Positions 44,201-59,200 of a stretch of 64,000 nucleotides of DNA are shown in pieces. The notes under the pieces were generated by a model. That model was not told the DNA's origin. It did not search any database and saw only the letters and a program-made list of their open reading frames with translations. The stretch's first letter is position 1. Every line of letters begins with the position of its first letter. The stretch lies in the NCBI RefSeq assembly GCF_032854445.1, contig NC_088298.1, positions 21,849,295 to 21,913,294 of the forward strand, given 5' to 3'. The translations under genes and the position numbers were made by a program. Source of the stretch: Liolophura sinensis (taxonomy: Eukaryota > Mollusca > Polyplacophora > Chitonida > Chitonidae).

Positions 44201-47200
44201 GGGCAAACAAAATGAAAATGAAACTAAATTTCCGCTCTTCTATTCTCACCTTGTTCCCAGAGAAATGCCACTGTGTTAATGCCTCCTTGGCTCCATCTAA
44301 AAAAACAAGCAAAGCAGAGAAATTGTTTTTTTGAATTCATATAAAATTATGTCATGATTAAATCTCTGTGTGTGTGTTTGGGTTTTAAAATCATGCCGAA
44401 GACACCAGACTTGACGTCCCACCCAGTCACATTTGATCCCGAGGTCTCCCAAACGCTCTTATTCAGTTCAAAGGCACATGTTTAGATATAAACAACAAAT
44501 TTATATTGAGATAAACATTAGACATGTATTACAACCTTATTTAGAATAATATTATGCAAAGACGACATATTATAAATTATACCAGCGTTTAGATTGAAAT
44601 ATTAGGCTGCATACACATGCAACACACTGGTATAATGAATCTATCCCAATGAAGAGCATTACAGACAATCCTGCTTGAATTAATAGCCGCACTTTAGCCA
44701 ACGCTTGCTGTGTTTTCGCAGATTCTTTGACACTGTGTGACCGACATCACGGCCTACACGTACACAAGGAGAAGGAGAGCACAAGGCACGGCTGCAGACC
44801 TAGGTTGATCCGAGAGAAATATACTTGCCTTACATGAAGTGGTAGTTAGTCATTTTTGATTCAATTTGCCAGGGTGTGCAAATTAATTGTCTCAAAAAGA
44901 CGTTAGAAGTTTTTGCCACATGTCGTTGTTGTTGTTAGCTGCTGATTCATTAGAACTCTTTTCAAAATGAAGGCAAGAAAAGTTATTGACCGGTACATTG
45001 TCAAACAACCTTGCTATCTGTCTCCTTGACTTGTCCAATGCTGGTCGGTCAATACGGTAGCTTATCCAAAGCAGAGTGACCAATCAATATTTTATGAAAT
45101 TTCAATATTTGCGTCATTTTTGTTTTCTTCTCACTGAAGGCTGAAAATCAAGGAATATGAAATGAAAATGCCAAGCTTGTGCTGTCTGGCTTAACCTATG
45201 TGGGGCCTGAAGTTGTTCTTTGATTTCGTTAGACAGTGCTAGCTGCAGTACTGTTAAAACTTGGGTGCTGTTTTTACCTGGTATCTAACCACCACATTAC
45301 CTACCTTCTACGTACGCCTGAATCGTTCGCTCTACATTGTTGTCGTAATACTGTAATACTAAGATAATCTCGTTGTTGCTCTTGCCTGGTACTACCTCTC
45401 GCACTGACTGAACCTGTGGGAAAAAAAGACAAAACAAAAAAAAAAACAGTTACTTGTACATCAGATTGAATAACTGACTAATTTTTTTTAAGCAATATTC
45501 GGTAAAATTTTGCTTACATGAATATGACGGCAGTAACTGGACAATGTCATGGGTGAAGTAAGTCAGAAAGACCTTTATAGTATTTGTGGGAAATTTGAAA
45601 GGTACCCTGAAAAATGGGGACTTCAAGCAGTGACAGTAGATAGTAGATCTATCAAAGTTTGTTGAGTGTACATGTATGTCGGTCACTGCCGATTTGATCT
45701 GTGATAATACTTTAACACGGGTCATTCACCTCAAAGAGTGGCCTATTAAAGTGCACACACAATACTGTTTTTTATTTGAAGGTGTTATTTTTACCTCTAT
45801 GTCTAAAAAAAAGTTTCAATATATCCAAAAAACGAAGATATTCTTTTCCACTGGGAGTGCATAAGAAACAGTTTGAATGCATGAATGGAAACCACTGACC
45901 TTGCTCTTGACGTCATCGTGCTGAGTCTCTGCAGCCATCACTGCCTTAGTTCTTGTGTCAAACACAATACTGCTGCGCGACTCTGCAAAACAAAAAATAG
46001 TGATATGTCTATTTGTTAATAAATTTCTTCTTGTGACCTAAAAGGTGAAATACATGTACATGTAACAAATACAACTGTTAATGTACATGTGACAAATACA
46101 ACTCTTAATGTACATGCAACAAATACAACTGTTAATGTACATATGACAAATACAACTCAATGTCTCATGTGCAAATACAACTGATAATGTACATGTGAAA
46201 AATACAACTGTTAATGTACATGTGACAAATACAACTCAATGTTTCATGTGACAAATACAACTGTTAATGTACATGTGACAAATACAACTGTTAATGTACA
46301 TGTGACAAATACAGCTGTTAATGTACATGTGACAAATACAGCTGTTAATGTACATGTGACAAATACAGCTGTTAATGTACGTGTACCTGTATGTACCAGA
46401 TGAAGTCTACATGTACATGCATATAACATGTACATCCCAATAAGCTTGTCAAACAGAACAAAATGTTCTTGCAATGTTCATGTAATAATTAATTTATTTG
46501 CTTAAGAAATAACCTTACTATCCAATTAATTTTCACTTGCTTAATGGTTGTCCAAGAGAAAACCAATGTTTTTCGGCAAAGAACTGATGAACTTTCTCAA
46601 CTAAAGTCACAGTAACTAAAGAGGCAGTTCAATGTCTAGAAGACTTACATGTAATTAACACCTTATTGATTTGACTATTGAAAGATCATCATATTAACCA
46701 TTCAGCAACGAACTGGCTACATCACAATGGCCTTAGTGAGTACTCATCTTTAACATAGCAACATAACAAATGACCACTTTCTTTGGGGTCTATACATAGT
46801 CTGCAGTGAGGCTGCCTTGATACTTACACAGTGTATATCAAAGTGACATGCATATTTTATTAGTAAAGGAAGTTGAAATTAATCTAGAATCCACAACCAG
46901 GCCACCCTAAAGTTTAACCATTAACGACTTGGCTAATTAATGATCATAAAACATTAGAAATTGGTTTCCTATGTACAACACTGACATCACGTAGTACATG
47001 TAAATATCGGTCTGAACAGAACTTTGATACTAACATTTACATATATATATATATGTACATGTATTTTAAAATTAAGAAACTTGCATCGTGAGGTGTTAAG
47101 TTTTGTAGCTGTTCTGCCGTGCACAGTATATGCACATGTGCACCACTGCAGCTGAGAATAAGTTGTTGTTCTCAGCCAGTCTGCCTATTATGTTAAAAGT

Positions 47201-50200
47201 GGTGCGGACATATTACATGTATATGAAGTTCACAACAAATGCATCTACATGCATATCTCTAATTTCTAATAATAGCTTATGAAAATTCTTGATGACACCT
47301 GTTGTATTGAATCATGTTATAATGAAGGAAGGGTGCAGATGCACCCATACACGGACAACCACATGCATCTCAGTTACACATGTTCTCCACCCATTTCAAC
47401 AACATGTTTCAATTTGTATGATAGTTGGCAGCATTGTGGTGGGAGGAAACCATACAGAGTCCTAGGGAAACCCATGACCATCTGCAGACTGCTGAAAAGA
47501 CCTTCCCACCTACGACTAGAGACAAGACTTGAACTCAAAACCACTGCCTCGCCTAGAGACTTCTGGGTCATGGTGCTCTGCTAGCACACTAACCACTGGG
47601 CCAAGGAGGCCTCAGCTGGTTTTAAACTTCTTCCATGCCTGTAGGATTTACCATATACAGAAGTAAATCAGTAGTCCAGTATCCATCAAAGCTTAATAAT
47701 CAACTCAAATACTCCTATAAGAGGCTACATGTATACACATGTACATCCTTTCCAAGAAAGTCCATGAGATTTAAGATCAGTAGATCTGTAAATATCTTCC
47801 ATCTTCATTTATTATCTGCCTATTATTAAAGTCCTTTAACTTCCACAGAGACCTCTCTATCTGCCTATGAATGTTTGTGTAAGTACAAATAGCCTTGGTA
47901 TCAATGTAACAAACATTTTACATGGATGACGATTGCAGATACACATGTATATGTACTCAGCCATAAGAAGCTGGCCTTGTCTCCAGACTGTAGGAGTGCT
48001 GCACATGTATACTTGGTTAATGTCCCCCTCATTATATTAAGCTTGTCTCAGCAGCCACAAACCACATGTCTTAGGCCAGCTGTATGACATCTGATACCCT
48101 GTCTATGAGATGTGGCCCAGATAGGGATTTCTGGTTGTGTGGGGTCAGGGTGGGGTCTGTACAGAGCTGTGGGCTAGTGATGGAGCCCTGGGACAAGATG
48201 AGGGGGACAGGTCTTTTATAACCACTTATAACCACTGACTTATTAGCCTGGAAAACTAGCTGCACTGAGACATCATATGTACTTGTACACATATCATTTC
48301 AGGCAATGGCAACTTATAACGTGGGAACTATAGGCATATGGGGCATGCACTGTTTAATTCTCATCATCATTAAAACAGTGATTCAACAACTTGTACAATT
48401 AATGTAAACTGGTCCCAAGATCACAATTTGTTTTTTAAATCACTTTAAAACTGTTTTTGTCTTATGTAACAAGGGCAAAATATTGCTTGACAACATAAAT
48501 TATGGGTAAGTTATAAACAATTTCAACTAAACTTACGGAGAGAAAGATATCAAATTTAAAGACTGAAATTTTGACTTAAGTCTAAGAACGCTTTGTGATC
48601 AAGAGGCCTCATTTTAATATCTCATTTACATATGCAGTTGGGGTTTGGTTCTATAACCATTCACGTCATCCATATCGCCCACCCCCAACGCGAAAACACC
48701 CACCCAGCCCACTCAATCCCTTCACTAGATACCCTGGAGCCCTTCCTCTTTTGACGTGAAACTTGGCAGTGACCTACATGTAACCGTATCAATTATGGGA
48801 AAACATGACTTTCAAAGTTTCCCATTTTTTACTCTTTTAATAGAGGAAACTGACATATACATGTGCATGTATATGATGTAAGTCTTGAATTCCATTAGAG
48901 AGTTTAATACTTTTTAGTATGAACTGTATACTCTGCTTACTGCTTAAAACAAAACGTTTATTACTGCATTTCACCTAAAGTTAAGTATAACATACAAATA
49001 CAATGTCAGAGGAGGCCTGAAAATGACATTTTGAAGCCATCACTTAAAGTTCTCTCGTTTCAAGAAATTAATCAAAGGTCATAAAAATCGCTTAAATGGC
49101 ACTATAATAAAGTGAAGGAATCAATCAGAATCAAGCCAGATGTTCCCTTTGAAAAATGTTAAACTTGAATCGCACAACACTGAAGACCTGGCTTAAAACT
49201 GAATCAGGGCCTCCGTGGCTCAGCTGGTTAGCGCGCTAGCGCAGCGCAATGACCCAGGAGTCTCTCACCAATGCAGTCGCTGTGAGTTCAAGTCCAGTTC
49301 ATGCTGGCTTCCTCTCCGGCCGTAAGTGGGAAGGTCTTCTAGCAGCCTGCGGATGGTCGTGGGTTTCCCCCGGGCTTTGCCCGGTTTCCACCCACCATAA
49401 TGCTGGCCGCCGTCGTATAAATGAAATATTCTTGAGTATGGCGAAAACATCAATCAAATAAATAAATAAATAAATAAAACTGAATCTTGTATCATACCTG
49501 TATGTTAAAGTCTTATGAGAGTTTTGAACAACCGATCTACAGAACTCCAGCATGCCAAGGGTCAAAGCACAGTAATGTTGTCACATTTACATTTCACCCA
49601 CTATTACACAAGTGAAGATCCATGTGTGAGAGGTTATGAGGACTTTGATCCATCACATATTAACATGCCACAGCTTTGACTGACAGGTTTTCACCGTGCC
49701 ATCTCCAGTGAGCTGAAAGCATAAATCACCAGTGCTGGTGCACTATAAACCACACTATACAAGCATACTTTACAAAGGCAATACATTACAAAAATCGTGA
49801 ATTACGTGTATATTATATGATAATATTCACGCTGCATATTTTTTTGAACAATATAAATACAGAAAGAAAGCAGAATGACTGTACAGTACATGTACATTGT
49901 CATGACTGCACAGTACATATACACTGTCGTGACTGCACAGTACATGTACTTTGTCGTGACTGTACAGTACATGTACTTTGTCATGACTGCACAGCATGTC
50001 TACACTGTTATGACTGCACAGTACATATACTTTGTCATGACTGCACAGCACATACTTTTTCATCACTGCACAGTACATATACACTGGCATGACTGCACAG
50101 TACATGTACTTTATCATGACTGCACAGTACATATACATTGTCGTGATTGTACAGTACATATACACTGTCGTGACTGTACAGTACATATACACTGTCATGA

Positions 50201-53200
50201 CTGTGCAGTATATGTACTTTGTCATGATTGCACAGTACATATACACTGTCATGACTGTACAGTACATATACACTGTCATGACTGCACAGTACATGTAATT
50301 TGTCATGACTGCACAGTACATATACATTGTCATGACTGTACAGTACATGTACACTGTCATGGCTGTACAGTACATATACACTGTCATGCCTGTACAGTGT
50401 ATGTACTTTGTCATGACTGTACAGTACATATACACTGTTATGACTGTACAGTACAAATACACTGTCATGACTGTACAGTACATATACACTGTCATGACTG
50501 TACAGTATATGTACTTTGTCATAACTGCACAGTACATATACACTGTCATGACTGCACAGTACATATACACTGTCATGACTGTACAGTACATATACACTGT
50601 CATGACTGCACAGTACATGTACTTTGTCATGACTGCACACTATGTACATGTACATGTATACATGTATTAAAAGCAGAATGAAGCCAGAGGGTATAATACC
50701 ATATACAGTACAGGAGTCCTAAAGTGCAGTGCCAGCTGATAAAATATCTACTGGTACTTATATAAATTGTGTACATAGTTTCTTCAGATACGCACAAGTT
50801 GTTAACAGGTAAATAGTTATACAGATATAATTCAGGCTTACTACACGGAAGTACATGTATACATCTACAGTGACGCCCACTTTGTTATACAAAGGCAAAG
50901 TTAACACAGGTATTTTTTTTTTGTTTACCAGTATCTTGACCCTGTGCCAAGTTGTCTGTACAATGTCAAGTACAGGTAGTCGGTATATGTACAGTATTAG
51001 GGCGTGGTCCTTTCCATACATGTAGGGGAAGATTTTCCGATTTTCCTTTGTACACATACTGTGCATCTATATGCTGACCCTTACGTTACAGAATGTGAAA
51101 TACTACAGATCTCCATGCAGGCTGTACTAGATTTTTTTTTTCACAATTTATTCAGTTGTTGTGTAACACCATAGGTACATGTAACATCTAGTAACCATCT
51201 GTATCATATTGTACATGGAACACCTGATGTCATATTTTAACACGACACAAGGTGACTACACAACTACACGGGCTGTAATTCTTCAATTCTAAATTATATA
51301 AAAAAAAAATTATAATTTTTGTAAAGTCCTAAAATTGCCCAAACTGAAGAAATGGAGTTTTGTCATCTGACAGTTTACAGGTGTTTCGACTCGTTAGCCA
51401 TGTACTAAGGCGTGTCTGAGAACATAATTCACCTGAAAAGGTGAAGAAAGCCTTGAGGCAATGGCTTTGATCACTAATTACAACAATATCTCACCTACAT
51501 GTGACCATTGATTTCTCACTGATCAATATTTTCTGGTGTTGTCATTGAACAGTTAAGCCTTGACTGAGAAATAAGTCATGTGCACACAAAACACCTTTAC
51601 ACTGTGCAGCCAACCTGCCAGTGAATTTTACAGTGAAACAACATAAAATTTTGAACAGAAAAGGATATTTTTAGAGGCAAATAAATGTCTTTCTTGGTGC
51701 TGAAACTTATAATTTTCCAACAGAATATCATCCTATGTTCCAAACAAACCTCAAAACACCTTTCTAACATCAACAGAACTCTCAGAATGTACTATAGGTA
51801 CCGTACACATGTACCGTACACATGTACCGTATACATGTACCGTATCATGACAGTTCTTCAGAGCGTTTTTTATTTCAACATATCTTGCGACAGATACATA
51901 TACATGCAGGTAGATTAAGCCATGGTGATCAGTCCTAGTTACAAATTATATGTAATGTAATAAAGTTTGAACTTGCCCAGGGGGTTATCTATTCAGAGAG
52001 GTTATCTCCCGATGTTTTCTCTGTTAAGTTCTGACTTAAACTTATGAATGAAGTACTGTTCTTTGATTCCTCTGGTTTGAGCTTCATACATACATGTATA
52101 TATATATATATACATGCATACATACATGCACATGTACATGTAAGTGGAAAACTCTGGAGTAGACACCAGTCAAATGATGTACCTGTAAATGATGTACCTG
52201 TATTACACCTACAGTTTAGCTTTTCTCAATGGACACATTTTTCCTGATTTATTCATCTTTAAGGGAGACCCTAAAAACTTTTATTATGAAACTCCTTAGC
52301 AGAAAACTTTAAGAGTAGGCATTATCACTTAGGTGCAGTCCTGAAAGAGTGATTCTTTTTTAAGACTAGACTTTGTGTGAGATATAATGGTCAAAATGAA
52401 CAGGGTTTTTTTCCCTCCCATTAACTGTTCATTTTTTGCAATAATTTCAGTAAAATTCTCTTTCGGAGACTGGAGGTGCAAAAGTCATCTTTTCATAAAA
52501 CCCATGAATTCGATCCCACAAAATCAAGCTTTTCAGTTATACACACTCCTGTGCTTTTCTTACTTTCCACCTGTTACAGAGGATAAAGACCTGCAAACAT
52601 TTCTATACTGTGTCAATCTGCAATACAGATTCGTCGCTCGACTGAACACCATGAACGTTATTCACATTACAACCACAGTATGACCTTGTTTCTGTTATAT
52701 CATTCTTAAGCACACCAAAAAACCCAAAACCAACTGTAACATGCACATTACAGACATGAGCTGGTCATCTGTATATGCATGCATGTGCCACAAATCTTAC
52801 ACTCTTAAGACACCTTATACACACATAGATACTCTTACAAAGTAAACATGCACCTGATAAACGTCACATGCAACAACCAAAAGTTCAGATTTGTTCTGTT
52901 TATAGAGCATTGTTCTGTACAGACTGACAAAAAACTGCAGATGTATTTATTTCTGACTCGATTCAGGCACATATTAAACATTACTGCTAGAAATAACGAA
53001 AGCTCTTCCTGTTTACTGATTATCTGAATCATCATTTTCACAGAGCTATAATTACTGATCTAACTACCCTAATTCCCCAATTCCCATATAAAAGAGCAAC
53101 TTTCAGTGCAATTTATGCATATTTTTAACTTGATTTTGGAGACAACACTACATTAGTTGGATTGGCCAGATTCAAGGCTTCACAACAATTAAGAATCGTG

Positions 53201-56200
53201 TTTAATCAGTCAACACAGAATTCTGCCTTTAGGACATCATGTCTGAATAAACACCTCACAAACATGCCCAAAAGGTTGAAGAATTACAGGCCTGTTCACA
53301 TGTATGTACAGCACAGTAAGATTTTCAGTTCTGAGAAGTCTGAACTACAACAGCCTGGGTAGATGTACACTTGCTTTCACTTTCACTCTGCAATGATCAA
53401 GTTTATTCACATACATGTTCAATGTACTCCAGTTGTCTTTCGCATATTAGTTATAAAAGTGGAATTCACTATTACGGCAAACTTCACAAGTGCGATTCTA
53501 CTGGTTTTAGAAACAAAATAAAATGAAATGATTAAACTGTAGCTAACTAAGTTTAGCTAAATACTCCTTTCATACATTCATGTTTATATGCATGTACCAC
53601 AAATTTTGTCCATGATTAACTTGCCCATTTTTTCTGATTCTGAGAGTTCTACTGATTTTAGAAAGGTGTTTTGATGTAGGCTTAAAACATGGGATGAAAT
53701 TCTACTGGATAATTGTACATGTAAGTTTCAGCACCAAAAATAATATTTTTAACATTTATTTACCTCTAAAAATGTCCTTTTCTGGGTGAAATTTTAGGCG
53801 ATTTAAGGTGTATATTTTGCGCACATACACATACATGTACACTTTGTACGCTGAAAGTATTTTATTTGACCTAAAGTTTGATATATAAACAATCACTTTC
53901 AGAAGCCTTAAAAAAAGCCTTAAAGTGAATCTTTCAATGTCAACAATGTCAAGTCTTTCAATCAGAATGCAGCAAAACCGATCACTTAAAACTTGCTAAA
54001 CTTTAGGGGAAATACAGAATACAGAATACAAGTATGTACATGTATACTGCAATTCTTCAACCTTCTTGTGTGTTTACAAGCTCTTTATTCAAGCCTATTC
54101 TGAGGGCATTATTCTGTGCTGACTGATATAATTATACTTTTTGTGAAGCTCTGACATTGACCAATCTCACCAATGTAGTGGCTGTCACCAAAATCAACTT
54201 AAGGTGTGCATAAGTTGCCCTTTCAAGCATGAACCAGTCGAGGTATTACAAAAACATGTACAAAGGTTGAAAATTCAAGCCCATGTACCTGTATCAGTAT
54301 TTACCTACTGATATACATTTCTCATAAACAATCTAATCCACTTATCTTATCACGAATCAGCTGTACAGGTAGAGCCTACTTAACCCTAAAGTCTTTGTGT
54401 ATGACTTTTACTAAAAATGTAGGCGAGATTTTCAGTACATGCATATATTACTTCTGGACACATATACATGTAGGAACAATCACCACCTGGTTATTGCAAT
54501 CTGACTCAAGAGGCTAAGGTGCAGTTTAGCCTCAATTGATCAGGCTTAACCAATGAGGTTGCGAGTTCAAACCCAGCTCATGCTAGTCTGGTTTTAGTTT
54601 TTTTTCTTATCAGGTACATGTACCTGGCAAACTGTGGTCATTACATGTACAAATACATAACACAAGACATTTTCAGTTTTCCTAAACCCCAAAACGTACT
54701 GCCTTCATGTACATTCAAGAAAAAAATTCTTGAGTACCGTATGCAAGTAAACACTAATGTTTATTTATTTATTTAGTTGATTGGTGTTTTACACCGTACT
54801 CAAGAATATTTCACAGTAGTCAGCGTTATGGTGGGAGGAAAACCACGCAGAGCCTGGGCGAAACCCACAACCATCCGCAGGTTGCTGTCAGACCTTCCCC
54901 CGTATGGCTGAATAGAAAGCCAGCAAGGTAAGCACTAATGAAATAAGTAGCTAACTAAACATGTATGTCCTTTCAATGTAGAAAATTACTTACAATGTCT
55001 TCAGAAGCTTGTGTGCACATCCAAATATACTTGTAAGGCTCACTCCTGTTATTTCCTACACACGTCAAGGCACATGTAGAACGCAGGTGACAGCATAACT
55101 GTAGCTACATTTATACATTATTCCAAAGCTTCCAGAATTACGTGTAAAAGTTCACGAAATTAGGAGAAACTGCACGTGTGCCATGTATGTATGTACTTGT
55201 ACACCTATGTGCATTTGATGTAAATTAACTTAATGGCCATATCAGATTTCTTCATCAGTACATACCACAATATCACAGAGAGGATATCAGGGTTCAACAA
55301 TGAGTCTAAAAATGCCTCTGGGCCATCAAGTGGGAGTGGGACAAGACATGAAATTAATCTCTTTTTTCCAGCTTCAAATATTAAAAACTACATGTATAAA
55401 CATCAAGCCAAAAACAGACCACAACTTTAAATAAATATTTCAGCGTCTGGCTCTGTCATTAAACTCTTTGTTGGAGTCTAAAAATAAACCTTTAACCTAA
55501 CCATCAGGCTTTAGAAAAACGTTTAAAAACTTAGTTATGAGAAAAAAACAGAATAGAGGTAAGCTGTAACTTGTCTACGCATTTATGTCACATGTATATC
55601 AAGGCTAATTGTATGTGTATGTGTCTAACCATATGTAGTGGTACAGGTACACGTGAGCTGGAGTATATATGATAGCCTAATTCCTCAACATTTTTACATG
55701 TAAAAGAGCAACTTTCAGCACCATTTATACACATTTAAAATATGAGTTTTGAGACAAAACTATAAGGGTTGGGTTGGCCAATTTCAGGGCTTCACAAAAA
55801 TTATAATTTCATCAATCAGAATATAGTTAAATAAACACCTCGAAAATTGTTAAAAGTGTTGAAGAATTACAGTAAAGCTAATTGCCACAGGTACAAATAT
55901 CTCTGAATTGAACAGAAACAAAAGCACTTCCAGTCAGTCAGTCAGTCAGTCAGTCAGATCCATGAAATCTGTACAAACAGAACATTTACAAAATTCATGA
56001 TCATGTGTCTTACATCACACATGTAAACTGGTATCCACAGCCAAGCATTCATTTACATGTACTTACACTGTCTATAGCATCATGTTTCAACCTTTTTAAC
56101 CGCCTCTGTGATCAGTATTTTTAAACATTGTGAGAGAACTATGAGGTGTAGCGAAACAATTTGCACAGTTTTATCAAACTTGCATCTTTAGCGACACAAT

Positions 56201-59200
56201 AAAAATTCTATGCAAAAATTCCACTGAAAAAAATGCTTTACAGGTTGAAACGGTAGAAGACTTAGATGTACAGTACTAGACTATCCCTAGCTTAACATTG
56301 AAAATAAAAGCGATGTACATCTATTTCAAAAATGATCCGATGTACTTAAAATGGATATATATATAATATATTTATTTATTTACTTATTTAGTGTTTTATG
56401 CCATACTGAAGAATATTTCTTAAATCAGGGCAGCCAAAATTAAGGTGAGATGAAAGCGGGCTGGGGGAAAACCACGACCATCTGCAGGTTGCTGGCAGAC
56501 CTTCCCACCACATGCAGATAGGTATAAGGAACTATTTATTTATTTCTCACTTTATTTCATTGGTGTTTTACGCCCTACTCAGGAATATTTCACTTACATG
56601 TATATGACAGTGGCCTGCATTATGGTGCGAGGAAATCGAGCAGAGCCTCAGGGGAAACCCAAGACCATCCGTATGTTGCTGGCAGACCTTTCTATGCACG
56701 GCCAGAGAGGAAGTCAACATGTCTATTAAGGATCTATGGCAGATTCATGAACGTATAAGTTTATCAGGGAACAGAAAGAGACATTTTGCTTTTCTTCGTC
56801 ATATTTTACACACGAAGGAGTGACCTATATTTTCCACACAAATACACAATAATGTACACAAAGACCAAATAATGTACATAAATACACAATAATGTACACA
56901 TAGAGGTTTCATGCTGTATTCCACAACATTTCACTTATACGAGGGTGGCCAGTATTATGGTGCGAGTCAACCGGGCAGAGCCCACGAGCATCCGCAGGTT
57001 GCTGGAAGACCTTTCCATGTACGGCTGGAGAAGAAATCAGCATGAGGTGGACTGGAACTCACAGTCATTGCGCCATGCTGGTGCGCTATTACCCACTCAG
57101 CCATGAAGGCCCCTGGATTTCTCAGAAAAATTCTTAAAATTACCTTAGCATATACAAGTATGTGAGGAATATTTGCTAAGTTACATATATGTATATGTAG
57201 CTCCGAATTCCACGAAGTTTTTGAGAAACCATGTGGTGTTCAGGGTTGAGAGTTACATACATAGAGAGCAAAAACTGTTCTGATGAATACTATCTGATGC
57301 CCATGCAAATGTTCATAGTACACTTAATCTGTGAGAAACATGCATGCAATGTGTTAATTGCCAGCAGAGCCAGCTCCAGGAGCTCAATTTCTGAACGGTC
57401 CCAGGGTTACAGTAGGAAAATCACAGCAGTGACAAAACCATATTTCACTGTAATAATTAACAGTGTGAGCATTCAGATAGGTTTGAGGTTTACAGTATTA
57501 GAAAAAGTCCTGTTTTTTTTCCCTTATTATTTCCTCAAGTATAGTGTAAGTGGAAATGAAAAAATCTGGTTTTCATCAATGTACTCATGAGAAAATGAAA
57601 CCTGACACATTCTGTAAAATATTGCGTATATACCTATTTACGCATACAAAACACAGTGTAGAATACAAGCCTGTATGCATAAATGTATACATGCAAACAC
57701 AATGTAGAGTACAAGCCTATATGCATAAATGTATACATACAAACACAATGTAGAGTACAATTTATTTATTTATTTATTTGATTGATGTTTTACGCCGTAC
57801 TCAAGAATATTTCACTTATATGACAGCGGCCAGCATTATGGTGGGAGGAAACCGGGCAGAGCCCGATGGAAACCCACGACCATCCGCAGGTTGCTGGCAG
57901 ACCTTCCCACATACGGCCGGAGAGGAAGAACTCATAGCGACCGCATTGGTGAGAGGTTCCTGTGTCATTACGCTGTGCTGGCGCGCTAACCAACTGAGCC
58001 ATGGAAGCCCCATGTAGAGTACAAGCCTATATGCATAAATGTATGCATACAAACACACGGTAGAGTACAAGCCTATATCCATAAATGTGTACATACAAAC
58101 ACACGGTAGAGTACAAGCCCGTATGCATAAATGTATGCAGGCTTGTACTCTACCGTGTGTATGCATACAAACACACGGTAGAGTACAAGCCTGTATGCAT
58201 AAATGTGTATATACAAACACAACTTCAACTTCTCTCGTACAAAAAGCTTACCGTCTAACAGTGAAGAGGGAAATTTCCAAAAGTTCTTTATCGGCGGATG
58301 GTAAAAACCAACACATATGCATCATGTCAGAGCAATTTTAAGACAAGTATCTTACTAATGGTGCAGCCATGGCCCGCCCTCTTATACCACACTCTAAGAC
58401 ATGTACTATATACCATGTGCATAAACATCTATAACTCACTGTAATACGCTTTATTTCAACAAAACGGTCAAATATGTGTCCCCAAAATTTTTGTAAGAAG
58501 TTCTTGTTGTTGCAATCTGCTCATCTGTAGATGTACATTTAAATTCCAAAATATTCAAAGAAAAACACTTTCAGATGCTTTGCTTTCTGAGGTTAGATTA
58601 TCATGAAAACTATGATTCACAGTACTCTAACGGGGAAGAGGTATAGTTTTTAATCCCGTCAGGTGGTACTAGTGTGAAGCAGGACTTCAAGCCATTGTTA
58701 CGTCCCAAATGGATTTTAGCATAACGTCTACACTCTTACAACGTATCAGTTTCTTTTGTAAAGTCATACTGTCTTTGAATGGGAGATTCAAGGACGAGCT
58801 ACAAAGACGATCCAAATGACAGTAGAACGCAACATTTTCCTCAGTGACGTTGCAGTGCGTGTGTACTTCATAAATGTTTTATGAGCATATACACCAATAA
58901 TTGTGACGTAATAAAGGAAAGAACAAATGCATTCACAGGTTTGGACGTTTTGATGCAGACTGGAAGGAGTTTTACGAGTTTCCCATTGACGTCATCATGA
59001 TGAGCTGGGAAAAAGAACATTTGACGTCCACAAAATGACATCAAGGTCCTGCTGTTGGGCGTTTGACAGGTCCTCATTTGACTTGCCATCACCCAGCATC
59101 AAACTGTGTCCATTCCTGTATTGATACATAATGTATACGTGTGCATGTCACATGGTGTCATTAGGTGTGTGTACATATACTGTGTATTCTTGTAGCAGGG

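Noticed and set aside
49827-50681. Frames of 267 and 268 codons on opposite strands
   Set aside because: They are wholly inside the 27-bp minisatellite; a period divisible by three keeps frames open without selection.
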